From CAYUVA01 sp964448115 [NCBI: uncultured bacterium] (GTDB taxonomy: Bacteria > CAYUVA01): a stretch of 64,000 nucleotides of DNA. Position 1 is the first letter of the stretch. Every line of letters begins with the position of its first letter. The stretch covers positions 1-64,000 of the forward strand of contig CAYUVA010000019.1 of the NCBI GenBank assembly GCA_964448115.1, read 5' to 3'. The position numbers and the translations under genes were made by a program. Positions 1-8,828 of this stretch are shown piece by piece. Below the pieces are notes generated by a model. It did not search any database. It had not been told where the DNA came from and saw only the letters and a list, made by a program, of their open reading frames with translations.

Positions 1-269
1 ACCTCGCGTTTTTGTCGCGGCTCGGCAGGATAGCCTCTATTATAGGTAGCAAGGATTTTTTCATAAGCTTGGATGGCTTTCTGATGATACCCCAAGCGTA
101 AACATATTCCGCCCAGCATCTTGACGTACTGGGGATATCCGTCACTGTCGAGCAGATCCTTGATTATGGCAAAGCTGTTCAAACACGCGTGCCAAAAAAC
201 CTCGGTAAGCCAGACGACAAGACGTGGCTTGTGGATTAAGGCTAAGATTCCATGGCCGTGACATATCAT
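1..269 (-). CDS. TPR-like protein, cut by the left window edge
   Basis: From an ATG at 269 the minus-strand frame stays open to the window edge, giving 89 residues of an incomplete protein. Residues from about 47 onward read like one tetratricopeptide helix pair (GYHQKAIQAYEKIL). The first 45 residues are rather hydrophobic and match nothing I know. Its ATG overlaps the TGA of the fragment at 266-454 as ATGA, so the two may be translationally coupled. No Shine-Dalgarno sequence is obvious. It could be a real TPR protein or the decayed end of one; the rest lies outside the window. Confidence 0.45.
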   Translation of the reverse strand, partial: MICHGHGILALIHKPRLVVWLTEVFWHACLNSFAIIKDLLDSDGYPQYVKMLGGICLRLGYHQKAIQAYEKILATYNRGYPAEPRQKRE

Positions 270-454
270 GATAAGTTATACCTTTTTGAAAGGACTTGTC
301 CTTCTATCGAAAATCTAAGGACATTGCCCTCCTCGATAAAAATGACAGCCTTGCCTGCATAACGGCGATAGAGTTGATAGCGGCGGCCTTTGTATGTAAC
401 GTAGCCGTCATCCGCTACTACTTCGCTATTCTGTTCGTCGTGAGCAGTCTTCAT
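266..454 (-). pseudogene. Remnant of a DDE transposase C-terminus next to ssrA
   Basis: This frame of 62 codons begins 5 bp beyond the 3' CCA of the tmRNA gene. Its core (YKGRRYQLYRRYAGK, then a VLRFSIEG strand) looks like the small C-terminal beta-barrel that follows the integrase core in IS481/Mu-type transposases. The DDE catalytic core that should precede it is missing, because the tmRNA gene occupies that position. I therefore read it as a truncated insertion-sequence remnant. It could instead be a short expressed ORF, since its stop overlaps the next start as ATGA. The family match is by eye only. Confidence 0.4.
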
Positions 455-458
455 CGCA

Positions 459-816
459 TGGTGGAGGCGGCGGGAATCGAACCCGCGTCCGACAGCCTTC
501 CACTCCCGGCATCTACATGCTTAGACTACGGTAGTTTTTCTCACCAGTTGAGCCGCCCCGCAGTCCGGCAGCTAACCAGCCAGCCTAGGTTAGTTCTCGC
601 TCCAAGTGGTCCCCAGGTGAAACCAATGGAGCCAGCCCGACTCTCTGAGGCTCCACATCCTAGCTTCGGGCAAGCCAAGAGGGAACCGCTGCCTTTATAT
701 TAGGCAGCCAAAGCGTAATTATCGACGCTTGTCTGTTTGCCGCTTTTTACGAGGTCCGCGGCGCCTCGGCATGCAGCCAGGGCTTCATCTGCTCCCGTCG
801 AAGCCATTTCGCCCCC
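459..816 (-). ncRNA. ssrA: Transfer-messenger RNA (tmRNA)
   Basis: tmRNA rescues stalled ribosomes by adding a degradation tag. The minus strand starts GGGGGCGAAATGGCTTCGAC and ends in a T-arm (GCGGG-TTCGATT-CCCGC), CGCCTCC, A and an encoded CCA. The 5' GGGGGCG pairs with 3' CGCCTCC (one G-U) to make the acceptor stem. The first pseudoknot is visible (CCGAGG with CCTCG, GCCGC with GCGGC). The tag frame ends VDNYALAA followed by TAA, which is at 700-702; the exact resume codon is uncertain (AGC, GTC or GAT around 721-729). The gene is one-piece, 358 nt. A strong promoter lies just upstream. Confidence 0.96.
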
Positions 817-824
817 GTACATAT

Positions 825-853
825 AATATAGGAGTTTTTCCTCCAACCGGCAA
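825..853 (-). promoter_or_regulatory. Promoter of ssrA
   Basis: On the minus strand TTGCCG (848-853) and TATATT (825-830) are separated by exactly 17 bp. The first base of the tmRNA (816) lies 9 nt past the -10 box, as expected for a sigma-70 type promoter. Confidence 0.75.
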
Positions 854-947
854 GTATCAGCTTACTGAAAGCATTCCTGTAAAATAAAGCGCTGAATGGA
901 CTTATCTTCCTGAAACTAGGCTATGTTTTTTGTTTTTGTTTTTTATT

Positions 948-3900
948 CTATGGCTGATACTTGAATAACTCCTCACCATATAGATCATGAATAGCGCTGA
1001 AATACAGGATGCCATCTAAGGCAGTCAAGTAAGTTGGTTCAGATGCCCCTGTTGAATGTATATCTCGCACCATATAGGTCCCGCCGTCGGTTCCATCAGA
1101 TCGCCAAAGCTCTAGATCGAATGTTCCATCATAGGCAGCAAAATAAAGGATACCATCAAGATCAAACATCCAATTGGGGTTACTGTTTGGAGCACCGTTA
1201 TTGATATCCTTGACCAGCTTAGTACCTGAAGCAGTACCACTCGTTCTCCATAGCTCGGTACCTTCAGATGTAGTAGTCGCTCTGAAATACAGGTAATTCC
1301 CGGAGACAGCTAAGCTGGTAGGGGATCCATTGTTGACACCTAGTTCGATATCCTTAAGTAGTTCTGTGCCGGCTTCCGTGCCATCGCTGATCCATAGTTC
1401 TCGACCTTCTGTTGCAGTATATGCTGAGAAGATGAGCTTATTTTTATACACAACCAGATATTGTGGAGATGAATTCGATGATCCCGTGTTAATATCTTTT
1501 ACCCTATTTGTTCCTCCTTGAGTGCCATCTGATCTCCATAACTCTCGTCCATAGACCGTGTCGTATGCACTGAAAAATAACTTCCCCTTGTAGCTGGTAA
1601 GGAATGAGGGATTTGAATTCCCAGCAACATTAATGTCCTTGACCAGCTCAGTCCCCGCTGTCGTGCCATCTGTTTTCCATATTTCAGAACCGTTTGTGCC
1701 ATCATTCGCTCTAAAGAACAGCAGGTCGCCTGCTACAGTGAGATATAGTGGGTAACTCGAACCTGTAGGATCTATATCCTTGACCATGTAGGTGCCTGCC
1801 TCGCTACCATCCGATCGCCAAAGCTCAACGCCATTAGTCCCATCAGTTGCACTGAAATGAAGGATGCCGTTTAGGTTGGTCAGTCCATCTGGATCACTAT
1901 CACCGCTCGGATTGATGTCCTTGACCATATAGGTACCTGCTTCGCTACCATCCGATCGCCAAAGCTCAACGCCATTAGTACCATCTGTTGCCTGGAAGTA
2001 AAGGATATCATTGTGGCTGAATAGAGCATCAGGTTCTGATGAGCCACTGGGATTTATGTCCTTTACCATGGATACCGTTTCGGTTACCGGATCATACTTG
2101 TATAGCTCCCTGCCAGCTCCAGAGCCATCATCGCTACTGAAGAAGATCAGACCACCACAAGCAGTTAAATATTTTGGGTCGCTATCATCAGAACCTGGAT
2201 CGATATCCTCAATAAAGGTAAGCTGGTCAATGAACGGGCTATAAATAGTTCTCACCAAGCGGAAACCAGTATAGTTATTCCTGAATGTAATTGTGTTGTA
2301 GGCACGGTTTGCAGATCTGGCGTATCTAGCGTTCTTGGTCCAATCGCCTCCCCTAACGCTTCTTCGTGTGGTGCCGCTGGTATAAGGATCAGCAAAGTAA
2401 TCCCCGACATCATCCAATGGATAGGCAATTTTGGCATCCCAACATAATTCCATAACATTTCCATGTGCATCCCTAAGGTTCCAGGGATTTGCGTTCTTGC
2501 TCCCTGCTGGCTCTGTGTGCCCGGGATCGTTAGCTGAGAAAACACATACAGACTTGAGTGCCGTGAGATCCGGTGAAGGAGAATCTGTATCACATGTGGT
2601 TGCATCGTAGTTTGGCTCATCGATAGAGAATGCTCCAATTGTTCCAGCTCTTGTGAAGTACTCCACTTCGCCCTCTGTTGGTAAGCGAAATCCATCGACA
2701 TTCATATTGCAGAACCAAGGTGCTGTGCTGTAGTTGCTGGCATCCAAGGGTGTCTCGAAGTAGATATCCTTGTAGTAGCAAGGTGTGTATCCCTGTTCAA
2801 TGGATAGCAGATTAGCGAACAACAAAACCTCAGGCCAGAGAACTCGCTGCACTGGATAGCTCATAGCCGGGCTTGCGGATGTATCAGAGGGATCGGCGAT
2901 CAAGCTTGGTTGAACAGCTAATAAGTCGCTCCACATCTGCCGTGTTACCTCTGTGGTCATTACCGAAATATCCCTGGATAAGGTGTGATAAAACCAATCC
3001 TCGTCACCGTCCCTGCATGCCTCGGTTGAGGGTGAACCCTGCCTGAAGCCAACAGAATTGGTTCGATGAACAAGGCGCATGGTTCCTACGATATTATCGG
3101 TCTCCCAAATAGTTCCCGGAAGCGGGGTTGGAGTGTACTGTGGATATAGAGGCCAGCCGAAAACCCATGCGGCACCGGAGTCGGTGTAAGGAACCGTGTC
3201 ATCATAAGCTGCTCCTCCAACGATATAGTCTCCATACATGTCCAATCCATTCATTTCTCCAAGCAAATCCATGGCACCTCTATCATTTGCAACGAATTTG
3301 CCTACCTGGTTCCAACCCTTGGAGTTCCTTTCGTACAGGTAAACAGCTCCTCCATCTCCATCACTATCATCATCCCCAATTGCTCCTACCGCCAAGTAGT
3401 TACCATGCAATGCCATGGAAGTACCCAAATAATCACTGGCATCGACTTCTCCTGCTGAAAGTGTAATCTTTTGGGAGAAAGTGAAATTGAAGTCTTTTGC
3501 ATCTGGTGAGCGCTCATATATGTAAACTGCTCCACTATCATAAACCGGGTCATTATCCTGAGGTGCGGAGATCGCAGCGATGTTATTATCAATGGCTACA
3601 GCATAGCCAAAAAGATCATTAGCTTCTGGATCTGGATTCTCAATCGCTTGGATCTGCACCCAATTGAGATCAGCTTCCTCGTATTTAAAGATATAAGCCC
3701 ATCCCATACAAGAGATGTCTGGACCAGAACTCTGTTCGGATTTCATAACCGCACCGATGATCATCAGCTCCCCACTAATAGCTACAGAGTAACCAAAATA
3801 ATCATCTGTGTCTGTATTATCACCAAAAAGAATCTGGTATTCGGTCGCATCAACCCCCTGTATTTTATAAACGAATGCAGCTCCCGAATCAGGAGGATCC

Positions 3901-4976
3901 AACCTGTCGCTATAGTACGCACCAACAACAGCCCAGTCCCCGCTAATTGCAACTGAAGTACCAGAAGATTCAGAATGGTCCGACCACTCAGGACGCAACT
4001 TGGCTACCTGAGTCCATCCCTTACCCGCATTCTCGAAGATATAACCGGCGCCCTCACCGATAAAAGTTTCATTGTCGCCAGGCGCTCCAACCAGCAGCCT
4101 ATTTCCATCCATAGCAACGCTATAGCCGAAATAGTGATAGTCTATTGTATCGTCAGGAAACAAAATATTCATCTCCTCCCAGGAGTTAAGCGACCTTTGG
4201 AACAGATAAACAGCCCCAGATTGAACAATAGTATCATCAAGGCTATTGCAAAAGGGCGCTCCAGATGCGATCCAGTTCCCATTTATGGCTGCTGCATAAC
4301 CAAAATGATTATTATCAGACAGGTTGCTGGGGATCAGCTTGCAGCCCTGAGCGCAAATCGGCGTAGGAGTAAAGGTCAGGGTAGAAATCGCTGTAGGTGT
4401 ATAGGTCGGCGTATCGGTCGGTGTATAGGTCGGCGTATCGGTCGGTATAGGTGTGTTAGTTGGAGTATTCGGTCCGGTAGTATTGGTAGGTGTACGGGTT
4501 GGAGTATTCGTCATTGTCGGTGTATGGCTCGGAGTCCAAGATGGCTCGCCGGTATTGGTCGGCGTTGCGGTCGCCTCCGGGGTGGCAGTCGCAGTCGGTG
4601 TAGGAGTGGCGAAAGTATCGAAGCATTTTAGTTCCGGCCAGGTTGCTGTGGTTTCGTCGCTGCACTTTGCAATCAACCCCAGGATTATTTTGGCAGGATC
4701 CAACGGTGGATCTATTGGAACCATAGGGAATGTCCAGACTGCCTCATCCACTTGGGTAAGAAAAATACCAGTAGGAGATCCCTCCACGGTTAATTCAATT
4801 GATTCTACCGTGCAATCTCCGCCGGTTACGGCGAGGATCTCAAAGGTCCCGCCACCTGTTGTTGAGATTGTTGTTCCCATGTAACCCGCAGCCATGATTA
4901 GCGGATCTGCACAGGATAAAGCAACTGGTATCAGTAGAAAGCATACCAGCAGGGTCAACGAAAAATGTTTAGCCAT
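948..4976 (-). CDS. Giant secreted protein: GYMD-like domain, TPT stalk, FG-GAP propeller, SUMF1-like domain, ELWxxDGT repeats
   Basis: A 1342-residue exported protein. In order: signal peptide (1-22), a domain of about 95 residues (26-120) related to the C-terminal domain of three other proteins here, a Thr/Pro stalk (about 123-206), seven FG-GAP-like blades (about 215-620; cores such as FGYSVAMDG and LLVGAP), a formylglycine-generating-enzyme/SUMF1 fold (about 630-915; [38 protein letters not shown]), and eight full ELWxxDGT repeats plus a half repeat (920-1342). The SUMF1 part lacks the Cys pair that catalytic FGEs carry near the GGxW motif, so it is probably a binding fold. The start has a good SD (TAAGGAGA) about 8 nt upstream. 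It is transcribed alone, divergently from the gene at 5263. Likely a surface or extracellular adhesion protein; ligand unknown. Confidence 0.85.
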   Translation of the reverse strand: MAKHFSLTLLVCFLLIPVALSCADPLIMAAGYMGTTISTTGGGTFEILAVTGGDCTVESIELTVEGSPTGIFLTQVDEAVWTFPMVPIDPPLDPAKIILGLIAKCSDETTATWPELKCFDTFATPTPTATATPEATATPTNTGEPSWTPSHTPTMTNTPTRTPTNTTGPNTPTNTPIPTDTPTYTPTDTPTYTPTAISTLTFTPTPICAQGCKLIPSNLSDNNHFGYAAAINGNWIASGAPFCNSLDDTIVQSGAVYLFQRSLNSWEEMNILFPDDTIDYHYFGYSVAMDGNRLLVGAPGDNETFIGEGAGYIFENAGKGWTQVAKLRPEWSDHSESSGTSVAISGDWAVVGAYYSDRLDPPDSGAAFVYKIQGVDATEYQILFGDNTDTDDYFGYSVAISGELMIIGAVMKSEQSSGPDISCMGWAYIFKYEEADLNWVQIQAIENPDPEANDLFGYAVAIDNNIAAISAPQDNDPVYDSGAVYIYERSPDAKDFNFTFSQKITLSAGEVDASDYLGTSMALHGNYLAVGAIGDDDSDGDGGAVYLYERNSKGWNQVGKFVANDRGAMDLLGEMNGLDMYGDYIVGGAAYDDTVPYTDSGAAWVFGWPLYPQYTPTPLPGTIWETDNIVGTMRLVHRTNSVGFRQGSPSTEACRDGDEDWFYHTLSRDISVMTTEVTRQMWSDLLAVQPSLIADPSDTSASPAMSYPVQRVLWPEVLLFANLLSIEQGYTPCYYKDIYFETPLDASNYSTAPWFCNMNVDGFRLPTEGEVEYFTRAGTIGAFSIDEPNYDATTCDTDSPSPDLTALKSVCVFSANDPGHTEPAGSKNANPWNLRDAHGNVMELCWDAKIAYPLDDVGDYFADPYTSGTTRRSVRGGDWTKNARYARSANRAYNTITFRNNYTGFRLVRTIYSPFIDQLTFIEDIDPGSDDSDPKYLTACGGLIFFSSDDGSGAGRELYKYDPVTETVSMVKDINPSGSSEPDALFSHNDILYFQATDGTNGVELWRSDGSEAGTYMVKDINPSGDSDPDGLTNLNGILHFSATDGTNGVELWRSDGSEAGTYMVKDIDPTGSSYPLYLTVAGDLLFFRANDGTNGSEIWKTDGTTAGTELVKDINVAGNSNPSFLTSYKGKLFFSAYDTVYGRELWRSDGTQGGTNRVKDINTGSSNSSPQYLVVYKNKLIFSAYTATEGRELWISDGTEAGTELLKDIELGVNNGSPTSLAVSGNYLYFRATTTSEGTELWRTSGTASGTKLVKDINNGAPNSNPNWMFDLDGILYFAAYDGTFDLELWRSDGTDGGTYMVRDIHSTGASEPTYLTALDGILYFSAIHDLYGEELFKYQP
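1778..2059 (-). repeat. Near-identical tandem units coding ELWxxDGT repeats
   Basis: Two adjacent coding units with a 141-bp period are nearly identical over their first 70 bp (units begin at 1778 and 1919; both code [17 protein letters not shown]). The other ELWxxDGT units have diverged at DNA level. This indicates recent internal duplication or gene conversion within the repeat region. Confidence 0.8.
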
Positions 4977-5160
4977 CTCTCTCTCTCCTTAATATTTAAT
5001 ATTGCTTAGTCCGTTTCCTTTTAGAAGGGTAACAATCCCTAGCTTCTCCAACTCAGGATTTATATTCCATAAGTTACTTGATTTAAATGATAAACTATAA
5101 ATTCAAGGAGGTAAAGGAAAAAATTAGTTTTTTTTCATAACAGAAAATGCAGATATCATT

Positions 5161-5179
5161 TTGATAACCCATTTATCAA
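5161..5179. promoter_or_regulatory. Inverted repeat in a divergent intergenic region
   Basis: TTGATAA and TTATCAA are separated by 5 bp, between the divergent genes starting at 4976 and 5263. Size and position fit a dimeric repressor operator. No regulator is identified. Confidence 0.35.
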
Positions 5180-5221
5180 GATCTCTTATACGGTGTTGGT
5201 TATCGACTTGCGTATTTTAAA

Positions 5222-5230
5222 TGTTATAAT
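5222..5230 (+). promoter_or_regulatory. Extended -10 promoter element
   Basis: TGTTATAAT is a perfect extended -10 box (TGnTATAAT) 33 bp before the ATG at 5263. There is no good -35 box, as is common with extended -10 promoters. The implied leader is about 26 nt, too short for most riboswitches. Confidence 0.55.
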
Positions 5231-5262
5231 CTTTTCTGCATGCTCAAGGAGCGTTAAGTGCT

Positions 5263-6063
5263 ATGAAGGAACTATTTACCATGTGGAAACATACGCGGAT
5301 GGTGGTGCTGACCTCCATGTCCGCAGCGCTGTATGTAGCAGTCCTGGTACCTTTCAAGGGATTTCAACTCATCCCCGGCTTATCTGAACTCAGACCAGGG
5401 GCAGTAGCACCGATAGTCTTCGGCATACTGTTCGGTCCCGCCGGTGCCTGGGGTTCAGCTATCGGAAACCTCATCGGCGATTTCTTTGGCACATTCGGTC
5501 CCTTTTCTCTATTTGGATTCATCGGAAACCTATTCTACGGTTTCACCGCCTATAAGGCTTATGAGAGCCTAGGATTTCTGGTCAATGGAGCACACAAGGA
5601 TTTCCATCCCAAAAGCCTTGGTCTTACGGTTCCTGTTTCTATCCTGTGCGCAGCGGTATGCGCATCGTTTATAGGTGTTGCGCTCGATGCATTCGGGATA
5701 TTACCTTATGCGTTCCTGGGAGCGACCATATTTTTGAACAATGCCATTGTTGGTGTAATTCTATCGCCAATAGTACTGGGACTGATTGCTCCTAGGATAA
5801 AATCGTGGGGATTGATCTGGACCGATATAATGCCTGTAGAGGATCGCTCAAAGGGGATTGCATCAGGTATAGGTTACATTCTGCTTTGGATTGGAGGCTT
5901 GGGCGCATTTATTTCTGGACTCGCGGTATCACTTATCGGCTATGGTGCGAAATTCCTTCAGGGTGCACCACCACAGAGCGGACTAACTGGTATTGGAGTA
6001 TTGGCTGCTATGTCTCCATTTTTTGCTGCCTACCTGATCGGCGCGGCGATAAGCAAAAGCTAG
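5263..6063 (+). CDS. ECF transporter S-component-like membrane protein
   Basis: A 266-residue integral membrane protein with about six hydrophobic helices. The motif LRPGAVAPIVFGILFGPAGA followed by WGSAIGNLIGDFFGT resembles the substrate-binding (S) subunits of energy-coupling-factor vitamin or precursor transporters (QueT-like group), which bind a small molecule and dock to an ATPase module. No EcfA or EcfT gene is nearby, so it would have to share a module encoded elsewhere. AAGGAG lies 11 nt before the ATG; an in-frame ATG at 5281 is an alternative start. The substrate cannot be told from sequence, and no riboswitch fits in the short leader. It converges with the gene ending at 6081. Confidence 0.6.
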   Translation: MKELFTMWKHTRMVVLTSMSAALYVAVLVPFKGFQLIPGLSELRPGAVAPIVFGILFGPAGAWGSAIGNLIGDFFGTFGPFSLFGFIGNLFYGFTAYKAYESLGFLVNGAHKDFHPKSLGLTVPVSILCAAVCASFIGVALDAFGILPYAFLGATIFLNNAIVGVILSPIVLGLIAPRIKSWGLIWTDIMPVEDRSKGIASGIGYILLWIGGLGAFISGLAVSLIGYGAKFLQGAPPQSGLTGIGVLAAMSPFFAAYLIGAAISKS

Positions 6064-6080
6064 GCGCCTAAGTCTGAATA

Positions 6081-7391
6081 TCAAAAGATATCCATGGGCA
6101 GGTTTATGCCCATGTGGCGCACTTCCTCGAAGAACTTGGGTACGATGCCAGTAGATTGGAATACACCGGTTACCTTGTTGTCCTTCATGCCAGTTTGCTT
6201 GAACAAGAAGATATCCGCCCTGGTTATGTTATCACCTTCCATGCCGGTTATCTCAACCACATGGGAGACCTTTCTGCTCCCATCAGGATAACGATGGACA
6301 TGAAAGATAAGGTTTATAGCCGAGGAGATCTGTCGCCTGATCGAAAGCAGCGAGAGCGCGGTTCCCGCCATAGAAACCATTGTCTCCAGCCTGCTAAGCG
6401 CATCCTTGGGGGAGTTTGCGTGCAAGGTGGTCATGGAGCCGTCATTACCGCTGTTCATCGCCTGGAGCATATCCAATGCCTCCTTGCCACGACACTCGCC
6501 AACGATGATCCTATCCGGCCTCATGCGCAGGGAGTTCCTGAAAAGGTCTCCAATGGTGATCTCTCCCTTGCCGAAGATATCGGGTGGCCTGGCTTCGAGC
6601 CTGCCTATATGGGTTTGAGAGAGCTTAAGCTCGGCAGCGTCCTCGATGGTAATTATCCTCTCAGTCTCGGGGACAAATGATGATAAGACATTAAGCAAGG
6701 TGGTTTTGCCTGCTCCCGATCCGCCAGAGACGATGATGTTTCTGCGGGTCAGTACAGCTACCTGCATGAACTTAGCCATCTCCGGAGAGATTGAGCCTAG
6801 GTCGATGAGATCTTGGACATTTATGATCTCGGTAACGAACTTGCGGATGGTGAGCATCGGTCCCTGCACGGCAAGCGGAGGAATTATAGCATTGACCCTG
6901 GAGCCATCCGGCAGCCTTGCATCCACCATTGGGGTTTGCTCGTTGATCACTCTGCCTAATGGATAAACGATGCGTTGTATGATCTTGATTAGATGAGCAG
7001 TGGATATGAACTTGCGATCGGTCTCGTATATCTTACCTTCCTTCTCCACATATATTTGGTCTTTCTTGTTGACCATGATCTCGGTAATAGTCGGATCGTA
7101 CAGGAAGCTGGCTATGGGACCTAGGGTTATCACGCCATCAAGCAGCTCTGCGATCAGCTTTTGTTTATCCTTAGTGGAGATCCCCATATCCTTGAGGATG
7201 TTCTGTATATACTTGGCAACCCTTATTCTTTGTGCACGGCTGCGTTCGCTATCATCGGTCTCCAAAACTAGTTCCTTGGGATTGATCTCTCGGTAAAGTC
7301 GGTCGAAGACCCGTTTTTTAAGCTCCTTTACCTCGCGATCCTGATATATGGTCTTGATAGCGGTTCCTTGAATGCTCTCTGCATCACCCAT
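6081..7391 (-). CDS. CpaF/TadA-type secretion ATPase
   Basis: A 436-residue cytosolic ATPase of the GspE/CpaF family that powers type IV pilus or Tad/Flp pilus assembly. Walker A GGSGAGKTT lies at 223-231, the Asp box IEDAAEL at 249-255, Walker B RIIVGEC at 294-300 and the His box TTLHA at 321-325. GRLEARPPD and the N-terminal region are typical of CpaF/TadA rather than PilT or PilB. No other tad genes (tadB, tadC, rcpC, flp) are in the window, so it is either an orphan or works with a distant locus. The only possible operon neighbour is the Asp-box protein upstream at 7507-8397, with a 115-bp gap. Confidence 0.88.
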   Translation of the reverse strand: MGDAESIQGTAIKTIYQDREVKELKKRVFDRLYREINPKELVLETDDSERSRAQRIRVAKYIQNILKDMGISTKDKQKLIAELLDGVITLGPIASFLYDPTITEIMVNKKDQIYVEKEGKIYETDRKFISTAHLIKIIQRIVYPLGRVINEQTPMVDARLPDGSRVNAIIPPLAVQGPMLTIRKFVTEIINVQDLIDLGSISPEMAKFMQVAVLTRRNIIVSGGSGAGKTTLLNVLSSFVPETERIITIEDAAELKLSQTHIGRLEARPPDIFGKGEITIGDLFRNSLRMRPDRIIVGECRGKEALDMLQAMNSGNDGSMTTLHANSPKDALSRLETMVSMAGTALSLLSIRRQISSAINLIFHVHRYPDGSRKVSHVVEITGMEGDNITRADIFLFKQTGMKDNKVTGVFQSTGIVPKFFEEVRHMGINLPMDIF

Positions 7392-7506
7392 GTCGCAATC
7401 TCCCTGGAGAGGTTGGTTATTTACTCCAATTTTATTGGCATTATAGCATTATATTAAAACGGCAAGGGTAGTCAAGCCTTAATAATAAATTCAGCCTCAA
7501 GGTGCC

Positions 7507-8397
7507 TTATATACTCCTTACGAATATCTCGCCGTCGTTGGATTTTGCTGCCAGCACGCGGTTCTTGTTGTCTATATCGAGGTATGAAATTGGCACGAAT
7601 GCTAGCTCCTCGCCGAATAATTGCCAGGAGAGACCCTCGTTCTCGCTGACCATAACGCCCATCTCGGTTCCGATGAACATCCGATTTGTCTTTTTATCAA
7701 ACACGATAGAGCCTACATTCTCAAATGGGATCGACCAGAAGCGCATCCAGCTTTTGCCATTATCCAGTGATCGATATAACCCTCTTTTCATGGTTCCGAA
7801 GACCACGGTGGAAGGCTCAATGACCCAGATCGCCCTCACTTCAGTTATGGGATAGACCGGGTAAAAGCTGCGCAGGCTGTTATCGCTGGCAAACAAGCCA
7901 TCCTCGGTGCCGATGTAGATCCTCTTGGAGTTGGAGTAATAGCTATAGAGCCTTATGTTGTTTCTCCCGTAGGCTATGTAGTCCATGAAACGCAAGCCCT
8001 CTTTGGTCAACTGATAGTTGTGGGAGAACCCTTTGCGCAAAACATCGAAGAAAATGGCTTGCTTGTAGCCATGTGAGATTATCGTATCCGCAGCCAGCCG
8101 TACAATATGCTCCACTATCTGGAGATCGCGCTCCCTGAAGATTGTATTGCCAGAGAGGGTGAACAGGATATTGGATTCATCCATTGGACATATAGAGCGA
8201 AAGGAAAAACCGCGCATGAAGTCCATCTCCAGTTGAAGCCTAGTCCACTGATCCTCTACTACATCTAGCTTTTGAGGAGTTATGATCATCTTTTCCCAGG
8301 ACTCATCAAAAGAGGAGACAAGGGAGAACATGCCATCGATGAGGTTCTCATCATTGATCGATACCGAGTCCAGATTTACCTTTATCTCTCTGATCAT
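7507..8397 (-). CDS. Asp-box (BNR-repeat) protein of unknown function
   Basis: A 296-residue protein without signal peptide. The C-terminal half has repeated beta-propeller-like units ending in Asp boxes (SLDNGKSW, SENEGLSW) with YIGTEDGLF, FGTMKRGLY and FIGTEMGV strands. Such boxes occur in sialidases, BNR proteins and photosystem assembly factors, but two or three are too few for a full propeller. The N-terminal 150 residues are unrecognised. No strong SD is seen before the ATG. Its gene precedes the CpaF-type ATPase on the same strand, so a shared role is possible but unproven. Confidence 0.6.
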   Translation of the reverse strand: MIREIKVNLDSVSINDENLIDGMFSLVSSFDESWEKMIITPQKLDVVEDQWTRLQLEMDFMRGFSFRSICPMDESNILFTLSGNTIFRERDLQIVEHIVRLAADTIISHGYKQAIFFDVLRKGFSHNYQLTKEGLRFMDYIAYGRNNIRLYSYYSNSKRIYIGTEDGLFASDNSLRSFYPVYPITEVRAIWVIEPSTVVFGTMKRGLYRSLDNGKSWMRFWSIPFENVGSIVFDKKTNRMFIGTEMGVMVSENEGLSWQLFGEELAFVPISYLDIDNKNRVLAAKSNDGEIFVRSI

Positions 8398-8583
8398 ATT
8401 GCTTTCATCTTAATTGTTTTAGTCTTCATCCGTCCTCTATGTTGGATCTAATCATGGTCATCTTAGAAAGCATATCATGGATTGTCAACCTTTTAAGAGA
8501 CTTTAGACTTTGGACTTTAGTCTTTATTGATTCGACTATCTCGATTTGTGATCACTCAAAGACGACCTTGAATATCTAATTAC

Positions 8584-8612
8584 TTGACAGAAACCAAGAG
8601 TGCTTTTATATT
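8584..8612 (+). promoter_or_regulatory. Consensus promoter for tRNA-Met
   Basis: TTGACA (8584-8589) and TATATT (8607-8612) with a 17-bp spacer. The predicted start near 8619 leaves about 36 nt of 5' leader before the tRNA. Confidence 0.8.
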
Positions 8613-8654
8613 ACCACTGCTCTATTTGAGAGAATATCTAGGAAGTCTTTTCTA

Positions 8655-8726
8655 GGCGGTGTAGCTCAGGGGTAGAGCAAGCGGCTCATATCCGCTGCGT
8701 CAGGGGTTCAAATCCCTTCACCGCCA
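8655..8726 (+). tRNA. tRNA-Met (anticodon CAT), probably elongator
   Basis: A 72-nt cloverleaf: acceptor GGCGGTG/CACCGCC, D-arm GCTC...GAGC, anticodon stem AGCGG/CCGCT with loop CTCATAT (anticodon CAT), T-arm with GGTTCAAAT loop, discriminator A. CCA is not encoded. It has a paired first base and lacks the three G-C pairs at the base of the anticodon stem, so it is not the initiator. It could also be the Ile2 species that reads AUA after lysidine modification. TilS, the enzyme making that modification, is encoded 100 bp downstream, so the identity deserves care. Confidence 0.93.
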
Positions 8727-8782
8727 TTATCAGACATAAGGGGTGCGCAGGGAGTTCAACATGTAACCACCAGGCTAGACAA

Positions 8783-8827
8783 CGACCTAACAATTCAACT
8801 AGTAACTAGACAAAAAGGAACTAGACA
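8783..8827 (+). repeat. CTAGACAA-type short repeat upstream of tilS
   Basis: CTAGACAA-like units recur here in the 60 bp before the tilS start. It is the reverse-complement version of the CTAGTTGTCTAGTTT tandem repeat at 53506-53556. It also supplies the leader up to the AAGGAA that precedes the tilS ATG. Confidence 0.45.
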
Positions 8828-8828
8828 A

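Noticed and set aside
296-703. Open frame of 135 codons on the plus strand
   Set aside because: It runs antisense through the tmRNA gene; the peptide containing VEAAGIEPASDS is a well-known false translation of the tmRNA T-arm complement.
1000-2200. Regular repeats that could be taken for a CRISPR array
   Set aside because: The 141-bp period is in-frame and codes ELWxxDGT repeats; there are no short identical repeats with unique spacers and no cas genes.
4453-4884. Plus-strand VGV-rich frame
   Set aside because: Reverse complement of the TPT stalk; low-complexity artefact.
5225-5262. Riboswitch before the ECF-type gene
   Set aside because: The leader after the extended -10 promoter is only about 26 nt and shows no preQ1-like or thiamine-like core.
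8655-8726. Initiator tRNA-fMet
   Set aside because: The acceptor is fully paired at position 1 and the anticodon stem lacks the three consecutive G-C pairs of initiators.
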